The notes under the pieces were generated by a model. That model did no database searches, was not told where the DNA came from, and was given only the letters and a program-made list of their open reading frames with translations. Of a stretch of DNA of 64,000 nucleotides, positions 35,768-49,078 are shown one piece after another. The position numbers and the translations under genes are program-made. Origin of the DNA: Gordionus sp. m RMFG-2023 (taxonomy: Eukaryota > Nematomorpha > Gordioida > Chordodea > Parachordodidae); NCBI RefSeq assembly GCF_954871325.1, contig NC_088776.1:52904569-52968568 (forward strand). Direction: 5' to 3'. The stretch's first letter is position 1, and every line of letters begins with the position of its first letter.

Positions 35768-37574
35768 TATTGGTATCTGTGAATCTCCAATTTAAATCTA
35801 AAAAATTAATATAGTGCCAGATAATAATTACTTATGCAAAAATATAAACTATCAAGAATAATGTATAAGAAAATATTAATATTTATCATTACTCATAACT
35901 TTGCTTTTGATATTTTTATAATTTATATTAAAGAATACTTATTAAGTTATACAAACATTTTTATAAAAATATATCTAAAAGGGAATTTATCATAGCAATT
36001 TTTATACTAAGAAATATATGAACATCCAATTTTTAGGAACTTTGGGAATATTTATTACACCCTTTTAATTAATTTAAAATATTTTATTATAGATTAAGAT
36101 ATACATAAATAATTGATAGCATTAATATTGATACATATAACATTAATATTGTAATGCAAAAATAACATTATTAATATTATCGTTTGTAGAAAATTTCAGT
36201 TAATATTTTAATATCTTTAAAAAAAATTAATGTAGACTATATTATAAAAATTCCAGTTAATCCATGCTTAAAAATTTAGTAAATTTAATATAATTTTCTA
36301 ACCGTTTTTAGGACATGAGATAATTCTTCCTTTTGTTCATGGTTAAGGCGAATATATTCTTTTTTAAAATCTCCCATCGTGAATGTTAAAAAGAAAATTT
36401 TAAAATATATCACGTGGTATTGGATAAGTGATATTCATGTGATATTAAAAATAAGAAAGTAATTAAAAAATATCAGGAGTTAGTTGTAAATATTTATAAT
36501 CATTTTAGAATAAACTAATTATCAACATTAAATCACGAAAGATATTGCCAAATATTAAATTTAATGTAGATAAAATAAATATTTAAATTTAAAATTTCTT
36601 TCCTAAATTTTTTAAAATTTTGGTAAAATTTTTATATATTATTAAATGTTTATATAAACATTTTTAGAAGTATATGCCGAATTTTATTCTTACAATTTAA
36701 ATGTTTATACTATTATTTATGGATCAATTCTAAAATATTGGTTATTATAAGGATAAATAAATTTTTATAGTAAAATAATAAAAGGAAAATTTTGTTTATA
36801 ACTGTTGTTTCTTGACTCGAAAAATTAATGAACGAATTAATAAATACTACAGGCATTACACATTAACGCATACAGATATTTAGTGCTTCTATAATTTTTG
36901 TTCTAGTATGATGATGCCGATCATAGGCAGCTATTTTCTTATTTTTTCTATAATAAGTTTTTCTTTAAACTATCTATCAATCCGGCTGTTTAACTAAAAT
37001 ATACTTAATATGGATTAAGTTTGTTTCAGAGTTAAATTCCTGAAGTTTTGGTGACTTCACATGGCATGATATTAAAACTTCTATTTATCTTATTCCATTA
37101 TCTTCCTGTAGCTATTTTCTTAAAAGTTATACATTAAATAACAACAAACTATTATTTATAACTTTTATATTATCCATTCTGGCCAGATATCAAATTAATA
37201 TATTAAAATGTACTAAAAGCTTAGGCTTGGTATTAGTTTAGTGTTTTCAACTGATTGGCTTACTTCGCAAAAGTGTGAGTCTTTTTATAATTTCAATTTG
37301 CAAAACTGATTGAAAAATAAATAATTTCATATATTTAGTTTTCTATATCCTCAGTTTTTCTTATTCTGCTAATAACTTAATTTTTTTTTACTTTCTATAG
37401 TAATATCATATATTTATCATTTTGTATATTGTTTTGCCTCTATAAGTTAGAATAATGGAAAATTTATATATTAACTTTCTTTTTGTTAAATAATAATATA
37501 CACTAAATTGATTTAATATAATTTATTTTAATGTTGAAATAATATTCAATGTTTTTTATATTTAATTAACTTTC
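35768..37574. other. Very AT-rich intergenic sequence
   Basis: No coding signal, RNA gene or clear repeat seen. Confidence 0.5.
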
Positions 37575-38771
37575 CTAATATCTATATTTATATTTATATT
37601 TATATTTATATTTATATGTATATTTATATTTATATTTATATTTATATTTATATTTATATTAATATTTATATTAATATTTATATTTATTTTTTTATTTATA
37701 TTAAAATTTATATTTATATTTATATGTATATTTATATGTATATTTATATGTATATTTATATGTATATTTATATGTATATTTATATTTATATTTATATTTG
37801 TATTTATATTTATATTTATATTTATATTTATATTTATATTTATATTTATATTTATATTTATATTTATATTTATATGTATATTTATATTTATATTAATATT
37901 TATATTTATTTTTTTATTTATATTAAAATTTATATTTATATTTATATTTATATGTATATTTATATGTATATTTATATTTATATTTATATTTATATTTGTA
38001 TTTATATTTGTATTTATATTTGTATTTATATTTATATTTATATTTATATTTATATTTATATTTATATGTATATTTATATTTATATTTTATTTTATTTATA
38101 TTTATATTTATATTTATATTTATATTTATATTTATATTTATATTTATATTTATATTTATATTTATATTTATATTTATATTTATATTTATATTTATATGTA
38201 TATTTATATTTATATTTATATTTTTATTTATATTAAAATTTATATTTATAAAGATATTTATATTTATATTTATATTTATATTTATATTTATATTAATATT
38301 TTTATTTATATTAAAATTTATATTTATAAAGATATTTATATTTATATTTATATTAATATTTATATTTTTATTTATATTAAAATTTATATTTATAAAGATA
38401 TTTATATTTATATTTATATTTTTATATTTATATTTATATTTATATGTATATTTATATTTATATTTATATGTATATTTATATTTATATTTATATTTATATT
38501 TATATTTATATTTATATTTATATTTATATTTATATTTATATTTATATTTATATTTATATTTATATTTATATTTATATTTATATTTATATTTATATTTATA
38601 TTTATATTTATATTTATATTTATATTTATATTTATATTTATATTTATATTTATATTTATATTTGTATTTATATTTATATTTATATTTATATTTATATTAA
38701 TATTTATATTTTTATTTATATTAAAATTTATATTTATAAAGATATTTATATTTATTTATATATATATATAG
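37575..38771 (+). repeat. 1.2 kb hexanucleotide satellite-like array (TATATT)n with variant blocks
   Basis: Almost pure repetition of the 6-mer TTTATA, with TGTATA and TAATAT variants. Higher-order structure is visible: a block with TATTAAAATTTATATTTATA and AAGATATTTATA recurs at about 38235, 38312, 38382 and 38723, and a block with TTATTTTTTTATTTATATTA at about 37684 and 37906. The long open frames over it (repeating Ile-Tyr, Leu-Tyr or Phe-Ile) are artefacts of the 6-base period. Confidence 0.95.
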
Positions 38772-38906
38772 TATACTTATAAATTGTGACAAAGATCATT
38801 ATTTTATTCCCATCTAAATAAATATCTTTAATTCTTATCTACTACTATCTTAAAATCCCTATATTATCTTCCAAACAGAATAATATAATATACAATTAAT
38901 CAACAC

Positions 38907-40044
38907 CAGGGCAGTAGCCACGGGGAATTTTTGGCCCCCAAACCTGGCCCCCAGAAAAATCTTTGGCCCCCAAAAGTGGCCCCCAATAATTTTTCTGGCC
39001 CCCCAAAATTTGAAATTTTTTTTTAGAATTGATTATTTTTATACATGTCTATTTAGAATTGATTATTTTTATATTTTTAAAATAAATTTTGAATATTTAT
39101 TCTACAAACATGTCTACTTTGTAAATTTTTTTCTATCCAGTTTTATTTTTATTTTTACCCAATATTAAATTATCATTCATTCATTTTTTTTTCATTTGTT
39201 TTTGTTGTGTATAACATTCTCTATAGGTATCACATTTATATTATAATATATAACCAGTTATTTTATTTAACAGCGTTTATTTTAAAATTATGAAGAAACA
39301 ATCAGTTATTAACTCTTATTTTAAGTTAAAGTTAAACAAGCAACATCACCTCTACAAACTACTAGTAATACTACATCAGAAATTTCAGAAACTGATTAGA
39401 CCGATTTACAGAAGATGATTTTAATCTTTTTTCATCTTTTAAAACATTGCCCCCCCCCCCTTGACCCTGATTATTTTTTATCAGATAAAATGGCCCCATT
39501 GGAAACACTGCATCATGAAATGAAGATAGCAAAAGGATTGCTAGCTTCGGAAGCTAAAGAAAACCATAATTTTGATAATATCTTACATATTATGTATAAA
39601 AAAAAATATAATCATGCATTTAAAGAATTATATAAATGCTACTCAGCAGCAATAAACGGCTTCTTGTGAGGCCTCGTTCTCTACATTAAAGAGAGTTTTA
39701 TCGAGCAGTAGAGAGTCTATGAAGGATAAACGTAAACAAAATTTAGTATTAATGGCGTATGAAAAAAGAATAAAGCAGAATTTATCTTTTAGTTCATTTA
39801 TATTAAAATTTAAAAATAAAAATCGCCGTATTCTATTATAATAATATTTTGTTTTGTGTATGCATATTATAGTATTATTTTGTTTTGTATATTCATATTA
39901 TAGTATTATTTTGTTATTAAATTTTTAATAAAAATGGGAAAAAATTTATATGAATGCGCAATTATTTGTTTGATTTTAAAAAAATAGTGCCCCTCCCAGT
40001 AAGCATTTGGCCCCCCTAAGTGAAAATTCCTGGCTACGGCCCTG
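38907..40044 (+). mobile_element. hAT transposon, internally deleted
   Basis: Terminal inverted repeats CAGGGCAGTAGCCACGGGG and, reverse-complemented, CAGGGCCGTAGCCAGG. Perfect 8-bp target duplication ATCAACAC at 38899-38906 and 40045-40052. At 1138 bp it is too short for a whole transposase and keeps only the C-terminal coding end (see 39472-39800). GGCCCCC tracts behind each end are typical of this hAT subgroup. Confidence 0.9.
39472..39800 (+). pseudogene. hAT transposase C-terminal remnant (TTF/ZMYM-type group)
   Basis: Coding-like from PDYFLSDKMAPLETLHHEM through YNHAFKELYKCYSAAINGFL, where a TGA stops the frame at 39667. The usual hAT dimerisation block continues in the next register (ASFSTLKRVLSSSRESM, then LMAYEKRIKQ), so a small frame change separates the two. 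The N-terminal DDE part is absent. Confidence 0.7.
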
Positions 40045-41218
40045 ATCAACACTGATAAACATCTTCAAAATAAATAGCTATATTTGTAATCGTAAGGTTG
40101 GCAAGTCTCTACATGACAGAATATTGACTATGGACAACTCCCCCCACCCATTAAAAACCTATACCTACCCCTTAAAATAATTTCCGCCCCATACAAGTTT
40201 TTAATTAAAATGGTTTTAAAAAGATAACTTAAATTTTGAATACACTCGACTGCATACTATTAAAAAAATAAAATTGTGAATATAAAAGTATTTTTTGGAA
40301 GAATTAAAATAGAAACCTTTTATTTACAGTCAAGGCATTATTATAGCATATTGTTTGGCATAAATATGAGTTTGCTGACAGAATGTATAACCCTTAATTA
40401 TAATATAGCTGAATTTTATCCAGAAATAAGTTTTTAAAAAATAATAACTATTATTATAGACAATATAGATTTGGACAATGTTTAGCAATAAGTATATATT
40501 TTATTAGATATAATAAGAGTATTAAATAAATTTACAGCAATATAATTTTCCCTATTTCTTCTAAAAATTTAATTGAAAACCCTCCAATAAATTTACTCTA
40601 CTGGTAGCTTATCCCCCTTTAAAAATATCTAGGTACTACTACTCCCCCCCCCTCCCCACATCTTAGGTAGATTTGGATTGGCCAACGGGAACCTAATCAA
40701 AGTTTTTCAGAGGTGTGTTAGTTATGAACAAGGCTTTTTAAAGTAACTATAACTAATTACTTTTTAAAAATAACGTTACAAACATTATTATTGATATCCA
40801 AATATCATTATTTATGATCATCGATTATGCATCCTAATCATATTCTACCTTGCATGGCTTTCCATTAAGCCAGAAATTAATTAATTGCTCTCCGCGGTGG
40901 CACTAGCACATTAGTCGTGAAAATGTTTGATTTGTTATTCGTACACAACATCTTACAAAATGTTTAACTATTATATGCAATTATCTCATTTACAATTTTT
41001 AGTTGGGTATTTGTAATAATTTCGTTCATGGTTCCAAATCCTATCAAGGAGAAAACAATTAAAATAGCGAAAACTATTTTATTAACTATGATCTAAAAAA
41101 ATAATATCGATATTTTTCTATTTTAATTATATTCCCCAACACTTTGTATGCATTAGAATAATTCGATATTTTTTTTATCCATAATTTTATAATTACCTCA
41201 TAACTCTAAAGCCAGAAC

Positions 41219-42751
41219 CAGGGTTTCGAACCGTTTTGTATAACGGTTCGGTTCGTTCCGGTTTTTAGTTTAAAATTTTATAAAGGTTTTGTTCCATTTC
41301 GGTTTTTTAAAAAAAAATCATATCGGTTCGGTTCGGTTTATAATTTATAACGGTTCTTTTCGGTTTGTTCCGGTTTTTATAAATTTAATTTTAAAAAAAA
41401 TTAATCATTAACCATGTATATATTAATTTTAGAGAAAAATCTTTTTAGTTTATAATTTCTTATTTAATTTATCCATGATAATCTAATAGATATTTTTATT
41501 AAATTTAGGAAATATAAATTAGACAAATTAGTTTTTTTTTATTTCATAAATAAATAAGATAAAAACAAACATGCGTAAATACAATAATGAATAAAATAAT
41601 ATGTATACTATACTATTTAGGTTTAAAAAGAGAATTCGAACGGATAACTAAATATTTTCTAATATTTCAGGATTTAATTTAGTTCTCTGCGCAGAGAGTA
41701 TAAACTTAAGGCTTGAAAATGCTCTTTATACGGAGACCTGCATAGCTGGAACTGCTAGCACAGTTATAGCTAACTTATAAAGTTCTGGCATACTATTTTT
41801 TACATTTTCCCAATAATTCAAAAGATTAGTATCTTTTTCTAATATCTCTATATTATCAAATGACCGAATTATATATTCTATTTCTATACATTTATTATAA
41901 TTTTCGATGCCCTGAGAATTATTCTTATTAAGACTTTCATGCGACTTTAATAAATCTTCAAAATCATCATCTAAATTATCCTTCGAATACGAACACGTAG
42001 GCATAGTATTTAGAATTTCAATATTCTGATTATTTAGATTTTGTATCAAGTTCCAAGTTTTACAAAGATGTTTTCTGGCGATCTCTCTTTCTTCAAAAGT
42101 TAAAAATACATTATATCTAGGGTCGAGATAAATAGCAGAGCAAAAAACTTCATTTTTGAAATTTATTTCTCGTGCTTTCATCGTAGAAACTAAAAGTCTG
42201 GCAAATGGAGTGTCTACTTTACTCGTTTGCATGAGACATTTGATCCACGCAGCATAAAAATCGCCCATTGTCAATTGTTCACTTTGTAAATATTTTGTCA
42301 AAACATAAGCTGGATATAAAGCTTTTAATATGTCACTAATTATTTTAAGATATCTTATTTAATTAACAGATAAATTGTCTAATCTATATAAATTAAGTAT
42401 TTAAAGAAAAAACAACAAACCTGGTATTATTTGATATATAATGTTGATAATATAAAAATATTTTATTTGATATATAATGTTGATAATATAGAAATATTTA
42501 ATTTGAAAAGAAATCACCAATTTAAAAAATGCCCCCAAGGAAAATTAAAATTTTAAATTTAGGTTAATAATTTAAAATTAATTATTTTTAAAACCGTTTT
42601 GAACCGGTTTAAACCGGTTCAAAATATTTATAACGGTTCGGTTCGCTCTTTTAATATTTTCTTCATAACGGTTCGGTTAAGGTTACGGTTCAGAAAATCA
42701 TAACGGTTCATTCCGGTTTTGAGGTTCGGTTCGGTTCGGTTCGAACCCCTG
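41219..42751 (-). mobile_element. hAT transposon with perfect 8-bp target duplication
   Basis: Ends CAGGGTTTCGAACCG and, reverse-complemented, CAGGGGTTCGAACCG. Flanking GCCAGAAC at 41211-41218 and 42752-42759 is identical. Subterminal regions are packed with CGGTTCGGTTCGG-type repeats at both ends, likely transposase binding sites. 1533 bp in all; the coding remnant is on the minus strand. Confidence 0.92.
41680..42330 (-). pseudogene. hAT transposase C-terminal part with a nonsense codon in the dimerisation domain
   Basis: Open from about 42330, including LYPAYVLTKYLQS, GDFYAAWIKCL, FARLLVSTMKARE and FCSAIYLDPRYNVFLTFEE, all typical of hAT transposases, to LAITVLAVPAMQVSV. A TAA (41726-41728) stands where the family has Glu in VSVERAFS; the same frame goes on RAFSSLKFILSAQRTKLN. 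No ATG opens it. The N-terminal zinc finger and most of the DDE domain are missing, so the copy cannot encode an active enzyme. Confidence 0.85.
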
Positions 42752-42919
42752 GCCAGAACCTTTATTTGTTGCAAAAATGATTGTGTAAATATGTAATCAT
42801 TGCCAAAATCTTATATTGTTAAAATGTTTAGCTTATATTAAGCATCGGCTAAATTTTTAATTTCATTTTGTTTTCATAAATTTAAGATGCATTCATATTT
42901 CGATTATTTTTATAAAAAT

Positions 42920-43040
42920 ATAACATAACCAAAGGCCTATAATAAATCGATCTAAAGACATCTAATAAATTTATGGAGAGAAAACTTGCTTAATAGTGCC
43001 TTGCCTTCATATAAAAATCTTGGGTTCACCTATTGGAGAC
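42920..43040 (+). repeat. Right-end fragment of a hAT-like element related to 49079-49467
   Basis: AAAGGCCTATAATAA, CATCTAATAAATTTATGG and TAGTGCCTTGCC match in order AAAGGGTCTACAATAA, CTCCAATAAAACG and TAGTGCGTCCTC of the other element. Confidence 0.45.
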
Positions 43041-43059
43041 CCATTTATTCTAGAAGAGT

Positions 43060-43780
43060 TAAATATTTCCCCTAAGTATTCGATTTTTTTCCCATTATTT
43101 TATGTCATGTGCCATTTTTGGCTTTAATCTAAATTCTGAATATTATCAAGTTTCTATATTTTTTGACCGTTCTCCATATTCTTATCCTCCATTCTATCAC
43201 CAAATCTCTTAATTTTTATCATAAAACCGCTCTGGGCCTTTTTCTCATGTGTTTAAAATACTGTAATCTGTTCCTTATTTTCTTTTTATATTCATAACTC
43301 ACTATATTTTCAGGAATTTCATAGTTTCTACTATGGTCCCTCGATTTACCTCACTCCCACTTCTTTATTTTCTGCATAATTTAACATTCCCATCTTTATA
43401 AATTTGCTGGTCTTTAAATCCTACCATAAACTCTAGATTTTATTGTAAGAGACGTTTATCCAATAAAAATTTTATTTCTGCCTCCATTTAATCTGGGATA
43501 TATTCGCTCACTTATTTAAGTTACCATCTATTTTACCATTGCTCTAAAACTTATGTTCCTATTCCTAAATTCCTGAATACATTTGCCTGACCAATTTTTT
43601 CATATTCAATTTGTAAACCTTTTTACTACTCACCAAATTTCGTAATATTTTGTCCTATGTTTAGTCACCGCTCACAATTAATATTCGCTGCTCCCTGATA
43701 AAAATCCAATTTAACCTGGCATTGTCAGTCACTCATGTTTTGTTCCTAACTAGTGACACATTTAGATTACTTTTCACCTT
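43060..43780 (-). other. Possible decayed LINE 3' coding remnant
   Basis: Strongly pyrimidine-rich on the plus strand, so the minus strand looks coding-like but is full of stops. One short run reads IRNRLQYFKHMRKRPRAVL, resembling the R-L-x-W-x-G-H-V-x-R motif near the end of some LINE ORF2 proteins. Weak evidence. Confidence 0.2.
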
Positions 43781-43898
43781 ATTAATGCCATATTAAGTCT
43801 TTACATCATTGGTTTTTTTTAAATTATATTCAAATCCTTAAAATATTTTAAAAAAATGTAATACCACTGTTTCTATTACGATTTGCTACCCAAAAAGG

Positions 43899-45863
43899 CA
43901 GTAGTGTCACTAGGGGATAGCGTACAGGGATTCGAGCCTCCTGAAAGATTTGAAGAGCCCTTCAAAAATTCTGAATAATTATTTAACCCACTCAGATATA
44001 AAAAAGCATAATAAGTGCTGCGTTTTTTTTTAAATTTATCAAAGAGACTCTGCCATTATGGATAGACGGTTGGAGTGCGTTTAGTCTAAAGATATTTTGT
44101 TTATAGCTTTTTGCCTAAGAAGCGTCAATAAACGCTAATAAGGGCCAATTAACTATTTCTCCTATAGACCCTTTGTCTATATCTTTGTTCAAGCAGTGCT
44201 AATAAATGCTAATGCCAATAAGTACCTATTTTACCTATAGCTTTTTCGTCTAAGATTTTTTCATCTATAGTTTTATCGCCTATAGCTTTTTCGTCTAAGA
44301 GGTACCGCGCCAATGGCTAATAAGTGCCAATGAGCGACAATGAGTAATAATAAGCGCCAATAAATACTAATAAAGGTCGATGAATAATGCCAATAATATA
44401 TATATTTTTTTAATAATTCTCTATTTAATTGTATACAAAATTAAAGGCAATGAAATTTGAAAAAATGTATTTTATAATTAAATTAAAATTTTGATTATTT
44501 ACATTTCACAAACAAGAGTCGTAGAATTTTCATCATCCTCCTCAAACAATTACTTTATTTTTGATCTGTAATAAAATAATTAACTAAATTGTTCAAAATT
44601 TACCAGTATATATTATATAAGTAATATAACATACCGACATTAGTTTTGTTTAGAAATATCAAGCTTGTATAGAAAAGCTGTTAAAGCGACTTAAAGTTCA
44701 CTATAACGAGGTCAAGTGATAGAAAAAGTAAAAGGGCTAAGAAAATAACCTTATTTTCTTCTTATTAAAAAAGAAATGAAAATATAGGCGAAGGGAAGAT
44801 AGAAAAAAAAAGAATGTTTCAGCGTAGTGTGTAATCAAAATTGCAAATGGAGAAGAATTGATCCAACGTATATATATAAAGCATTGACTTATTTTAGGGG
44901 GGTGTTCATCCAGAATTGTTAAAGCGCGATATATCTTAGTTGGTGGCTACAGCTAATGCTGGTTACTTTTTTTAAAAATAGACATCGAGTTAGCGCGTTA
45001 CTTTCTAAAAATATAACTCTAAACACGAAAATTAAAATATAATTTCATTATGAAATATAATTTTATCATTTAATTTTGGAATTTAATTTTTATTTTCGAA
45101 ATTCGTAATATAAAATGAAGTGGAAACACAAGAAATAAAAATAGAGTTTTTGAAAACTTTAATAAATTTCCATTTCCAAAAATTTCAAAAGTATTTTAAA
45201 ATGTATGAAAAATCAAATTCGGGTTATTGCATATGTTCAGTAAAAAAAGTAATATCTTCTAAATTCGAGCAGTTATAACCTTAAAAAATATCTAAAAACA
45301 GCATTCATTTTTAAATTCTAATCATATTTTAATTTTTTAAGAATGTTCATGCAGATTGTTTCGAAGAGATTGAAAGATTGAAAAATACCACAATAATTTT
45401 AGTTAAATTTATCAATTTTGATCTTTTTACATTATAATAAAAAAGATTTATGTAAAATTTATTTTAAAAAAAATAGTAGCGGTAGGTAATAGAGTGTGCT
45501 ACCTGGTTTTGACAGGTTAAAGTAATGTTAGCGCGCTCCTTTTAAAAGTGGCTTTTAACAACACTCAACCGAACATTTAACCTTCTCCTTACCGAAATAA
45601 TATTTTTTTAATTTATAAATGGGATTTTAACACTATGTAAAACAACAAAATGTACAACGATTTTATTTTTTTGTAAAACTTTTCTTTCCTATATTTAATA
45701 TAAAAATCTAATATCATTCAGTCTAAAAACATTTATTAAAATCTGTTGTCCTCAAAATTATGAATATACTAGTTATTAGTATAATTTAACTCCTAATATT
45801 TTTAGAAAAATTTGACCCCCCCCCCCATCCCCACTTCAAAATAAAATCTTGGATACGCCACTG
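43899..45863. mobile_element. Decayed hAT-like element
   Basis: Left CAGTAGTGTCACTAGGGG and right, reverse-complemented, CAGTGGCGTATCCAAG. Flanks CAAAAAGG and ATACAAGG agree at 5 of 8. No transposase frame in 1965 bp. An internal stretch (44090-44400) repeats TATAGCTTTTTCGTCTAAGA and GCCAATAAGTGCTAATAA motifs irregularly. Confidence 0.4.
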
Positions 45864-48338
45864 ATACAAGGTTTCGGAATGGTTATATATGTGAATTGTG
45901 CAAAGAAATAAATCCTATTATAGCTGTGCATGCTGCCTAGATCGAGTTTTCGTTTGTAATTTAATGCAATTCCTTCCATAAATCGTCAATTTTTATTCAA
46001 TAAAATTTTAGATGTGTTTTTAATATGTTTGCTATATTATGCACATATATGCCTTGCCATCTAACAGAAAGAAAGAAAGACTAGAACCCAAATATTTGCA
46101 AGTTTATACCACCAAAATTATCATTTATATATATAGTATAGGGTATAAAAATAATATCGGATTAAAATTATAATTTAGCATTATATTAAATATATTTTAT
46201 ATCTTATAAGTTATTCAATTCAATATTATATAATATACCGACAATTCATTTTAAAACAAAAAAAATAATATACCTTTTACACTTTTAACCCATCAAGTCT
46301 AACCCCGAAAATTTAAAATCAATATTTTGATTTTCAAAATAAATAAATAATTAGACTAATCTTATTAATTATGACATTATACAACAAGTTACATAATATA
46401 TAAAAGGTGAACGGAAATTGTATATAATTAATAATTAATAAAATTATATATATATAAATTCTTTTCAAAACACCTTATTTCCGTTTTTTTTTAAAAAAAA
46501 ATATTTTAAATTAAAAAATCCCGACCAATACAACTTCAAATTAGGAGGATGTTAGAATAGTAAAAATAAATAAATAATACATTATAAAGTAAGTGGATTC
46601 ATGTTTTGTGACAATTTTTAGTTGAGTTAGTTTTGAAAATAATATCACATTTCACATATTTGATCTTTGGTTAATTTTTTATTTGTTTTTTTTGTTTTTT
46701 TTAAATTTTTAATAAATAATATTGATATATGCTTCTTAGTAGGGCCATATTTTAAAGTTTTGAATGTGTTAATATTATATTATATGTCCTATTAAAAAAA
46801 ATTGTTTTTTAGACAATTATAACTATACTATACATAAATTATATGTATAAAATTTTATTATGCGGGTTTTCTTCACTCAGTAACATGTGCCTCCTTTTAT
46901 TTTTAATTATAAGCATCATGTAATCTACATATTTTTTTTAAAACAAAATAAATGTGCTAATATGCGGAGAGGGTAAGAGAAGCATTTGGCAAAACATTTT
47001 GTTATATAAGATAATTTACGAATAAAGACCACATGCATTTATCCACCTAATAACATTCGTTGTGCTGCAATAGTTGTTTTTATGTTTTTTTTTAAGAATA
47101 AATTTTAAAAAAAATCAAAAACAAAGCCAATTTTACTAAATAATAAACTAATCCATACTTTAATTATAACAAGAATATATATGGTTTTATTTTTAATATA
47201 ACTTCTTATATTTTCGAAATATATATGCATGCTTTTCAATTCTATACAAACAGAGACAGGTTTCATAATTCAATAATAAAACTATTATTAACACGGAAAA
47301 ACTTATAGTTTTAAAAGTAAATAAGAACCAAACCACTAATTTGTAAACCATCGAGTAGGGATTTTGGGAATTAAAATCTTTCAAAGACACGCAAAGGCTA
47401 CATTTTAGGGCAGCCGGAAGATCCGAAGTAAAGTGAAATATTGATTGATGCCCTGTTTGGTAGATTAAAAATTTTATTATGAGCAAAATAAGAGCTATAT
47501 TCTTTAAAATAAAATTGTATAAAGAGAGTTAGGGGTTGGGGCTTCTTTTTAGAAGTTGAAACGAGCCATTTACAAGCCACTTTTATAATTCATTATGAGA
47601 CGGAAATCAGAGTTTAAAAAAAGGTTTAAAAAATTCTTTGACCAATAATCTCTTAAGAATTTTTTTTTTTTAAATTTGTGATTTTTCACCTTGAAAGACT
47701 TTTAATGTACGAAAATGATAAAATGTTTACATATAAAAGTTATTTTTACAAATGAAATATTTGTCATTTTTAGGTAAAATTTGATCAAAAATAATTTTTC
47801 TTCTTGAGAGCTCTTGACGAAACAATAAATTTTAAAACTAATTGAATCCCTTATAAATTAATATAATATGATTTTTATATTCAAAGTTTTTGATCCACAT
47901 TCCCTGGTATGGCTCACCCTTCCCCGAAATATATTTTTTCGATAAAATTAATATTGTATTGAAAAGGAAAATATATAATATTCCATCCTTATTTAATTAA
48001 TATTTTTATAGAATGTAAAAGCAAGTGATATATTAATTGGAATTACTGAGTTTCCCTTTTGCTTTTTAGGCGCTTTTATTTATATGTGTTTATTATATTA
48101 AAATGTTTATAACCCTTATTTCTTTTCAAGATTCTGAATAGTTGTATAAATAGTGATTTTTTAGAAATTAATAAAATGGGAATAAGTTACACTTTTAAGC
48201 ATATTTTAATAATATCAATACCTCTTATCTAAAAATCTATATATCTTAAACAAAAGGCAAACATAGTATCCAGGCTGTTTTTCCTAATATATTTCAGAAG
48301 TAAGAAACAAAATTAAGACGAAGTAGGAAGTTACATAG
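45864..48338. other. AT-rich intergenic sequence
   Basis: GAAAGAAAGAAAGA microsatellite near 46068. Two overlapping minus-strand open stretches at 47193-47580 have mixed composition and no recognisable motif; not called as a gene. Confidence 0.45.
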
Positions 48339-48735
48339 TAGTGATCTGCATAGGGCCTAATTTTTCAATCCTGGCCACAAATTTAAAAAAAAAGGTTCTG
48401 CTAGCTAGGCCCAAACCCAAAATAATTTGCCGGCCCTGCCCGAATTTATTTAAATATAGAAATTATTTTTTTTTAAAATTATAATTTAAATTTTTTAAAA
48501 ATTATCAAAAATTAAAGATATATGTTATATTGCGTCTAGTTTCCATAAATAAAATCAATATTTTTATTTTACATAAAAAATTCTAAAATTTACAAATTCA
48601 GATATATTTAAAAAAGTTTCCAAGGCCCGACTCTACCCGGCCAGAATTTTTTTTATAAAATATTAGGCCCGGCCTGGCCTGAAGCCCCTTTGGGCCGGGC
48701 TAGGTTCACACCGGACCTACTTTTGCTGATTGCTA
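48339..48735 (+). mobile_element. Family A hAT-like element
   Basis: Starts TAGTGATCTGCATAGGGCC and ends, reverse-complemented, TAGCAATCAGCAAAAGTAGG. Target duplication TTACATAG/ATACATAG (7 of 8). 397 bp, AT-rich core between GC-rich GGCCCGGC arms. Confidence 0.75.
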
Positions 48736-49078
48736 ATACATAGCCTTAAGATTGTTTTAATTACTCAATTTCAAACCAAAAATTTGTCAGTAAATAGTCA
48801 CTATGTAAAGCCACAATGCGTATTGCAGTCCTAAATGTGATTAGAGCACATCTGACATATTTTTACCTTTTATATAGTATTATACACTGTATAAAAAACA
48901 TGAGAAGGCTATTTATTTTGAAAACAATCAGAATAAAATGGCCCACACTTATTTTAATTGAGCTCTGAAGTTGAAACCATAATTTAATGAAAGATTTTGG
49001 ACATTTGTAATTTTATAAAATTATAAAAATATATAAATTTTTAGGGTTTAAAAAATATATTTAGGTCATACCCGAAAA

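Noticed and set aside
37616-38782. Long open frames of repeating Ile-Tyr, Leu-Tyr or Phe-Ile
   Set aside because: They arise from a stop-free hexamer repeat read in three frames; no gene-like composition or signals.
47193-47580. Two overlapping minus-strand frames
   Set aside because: Mixed registers, no motif, no splice sites that join them; left uncalled.
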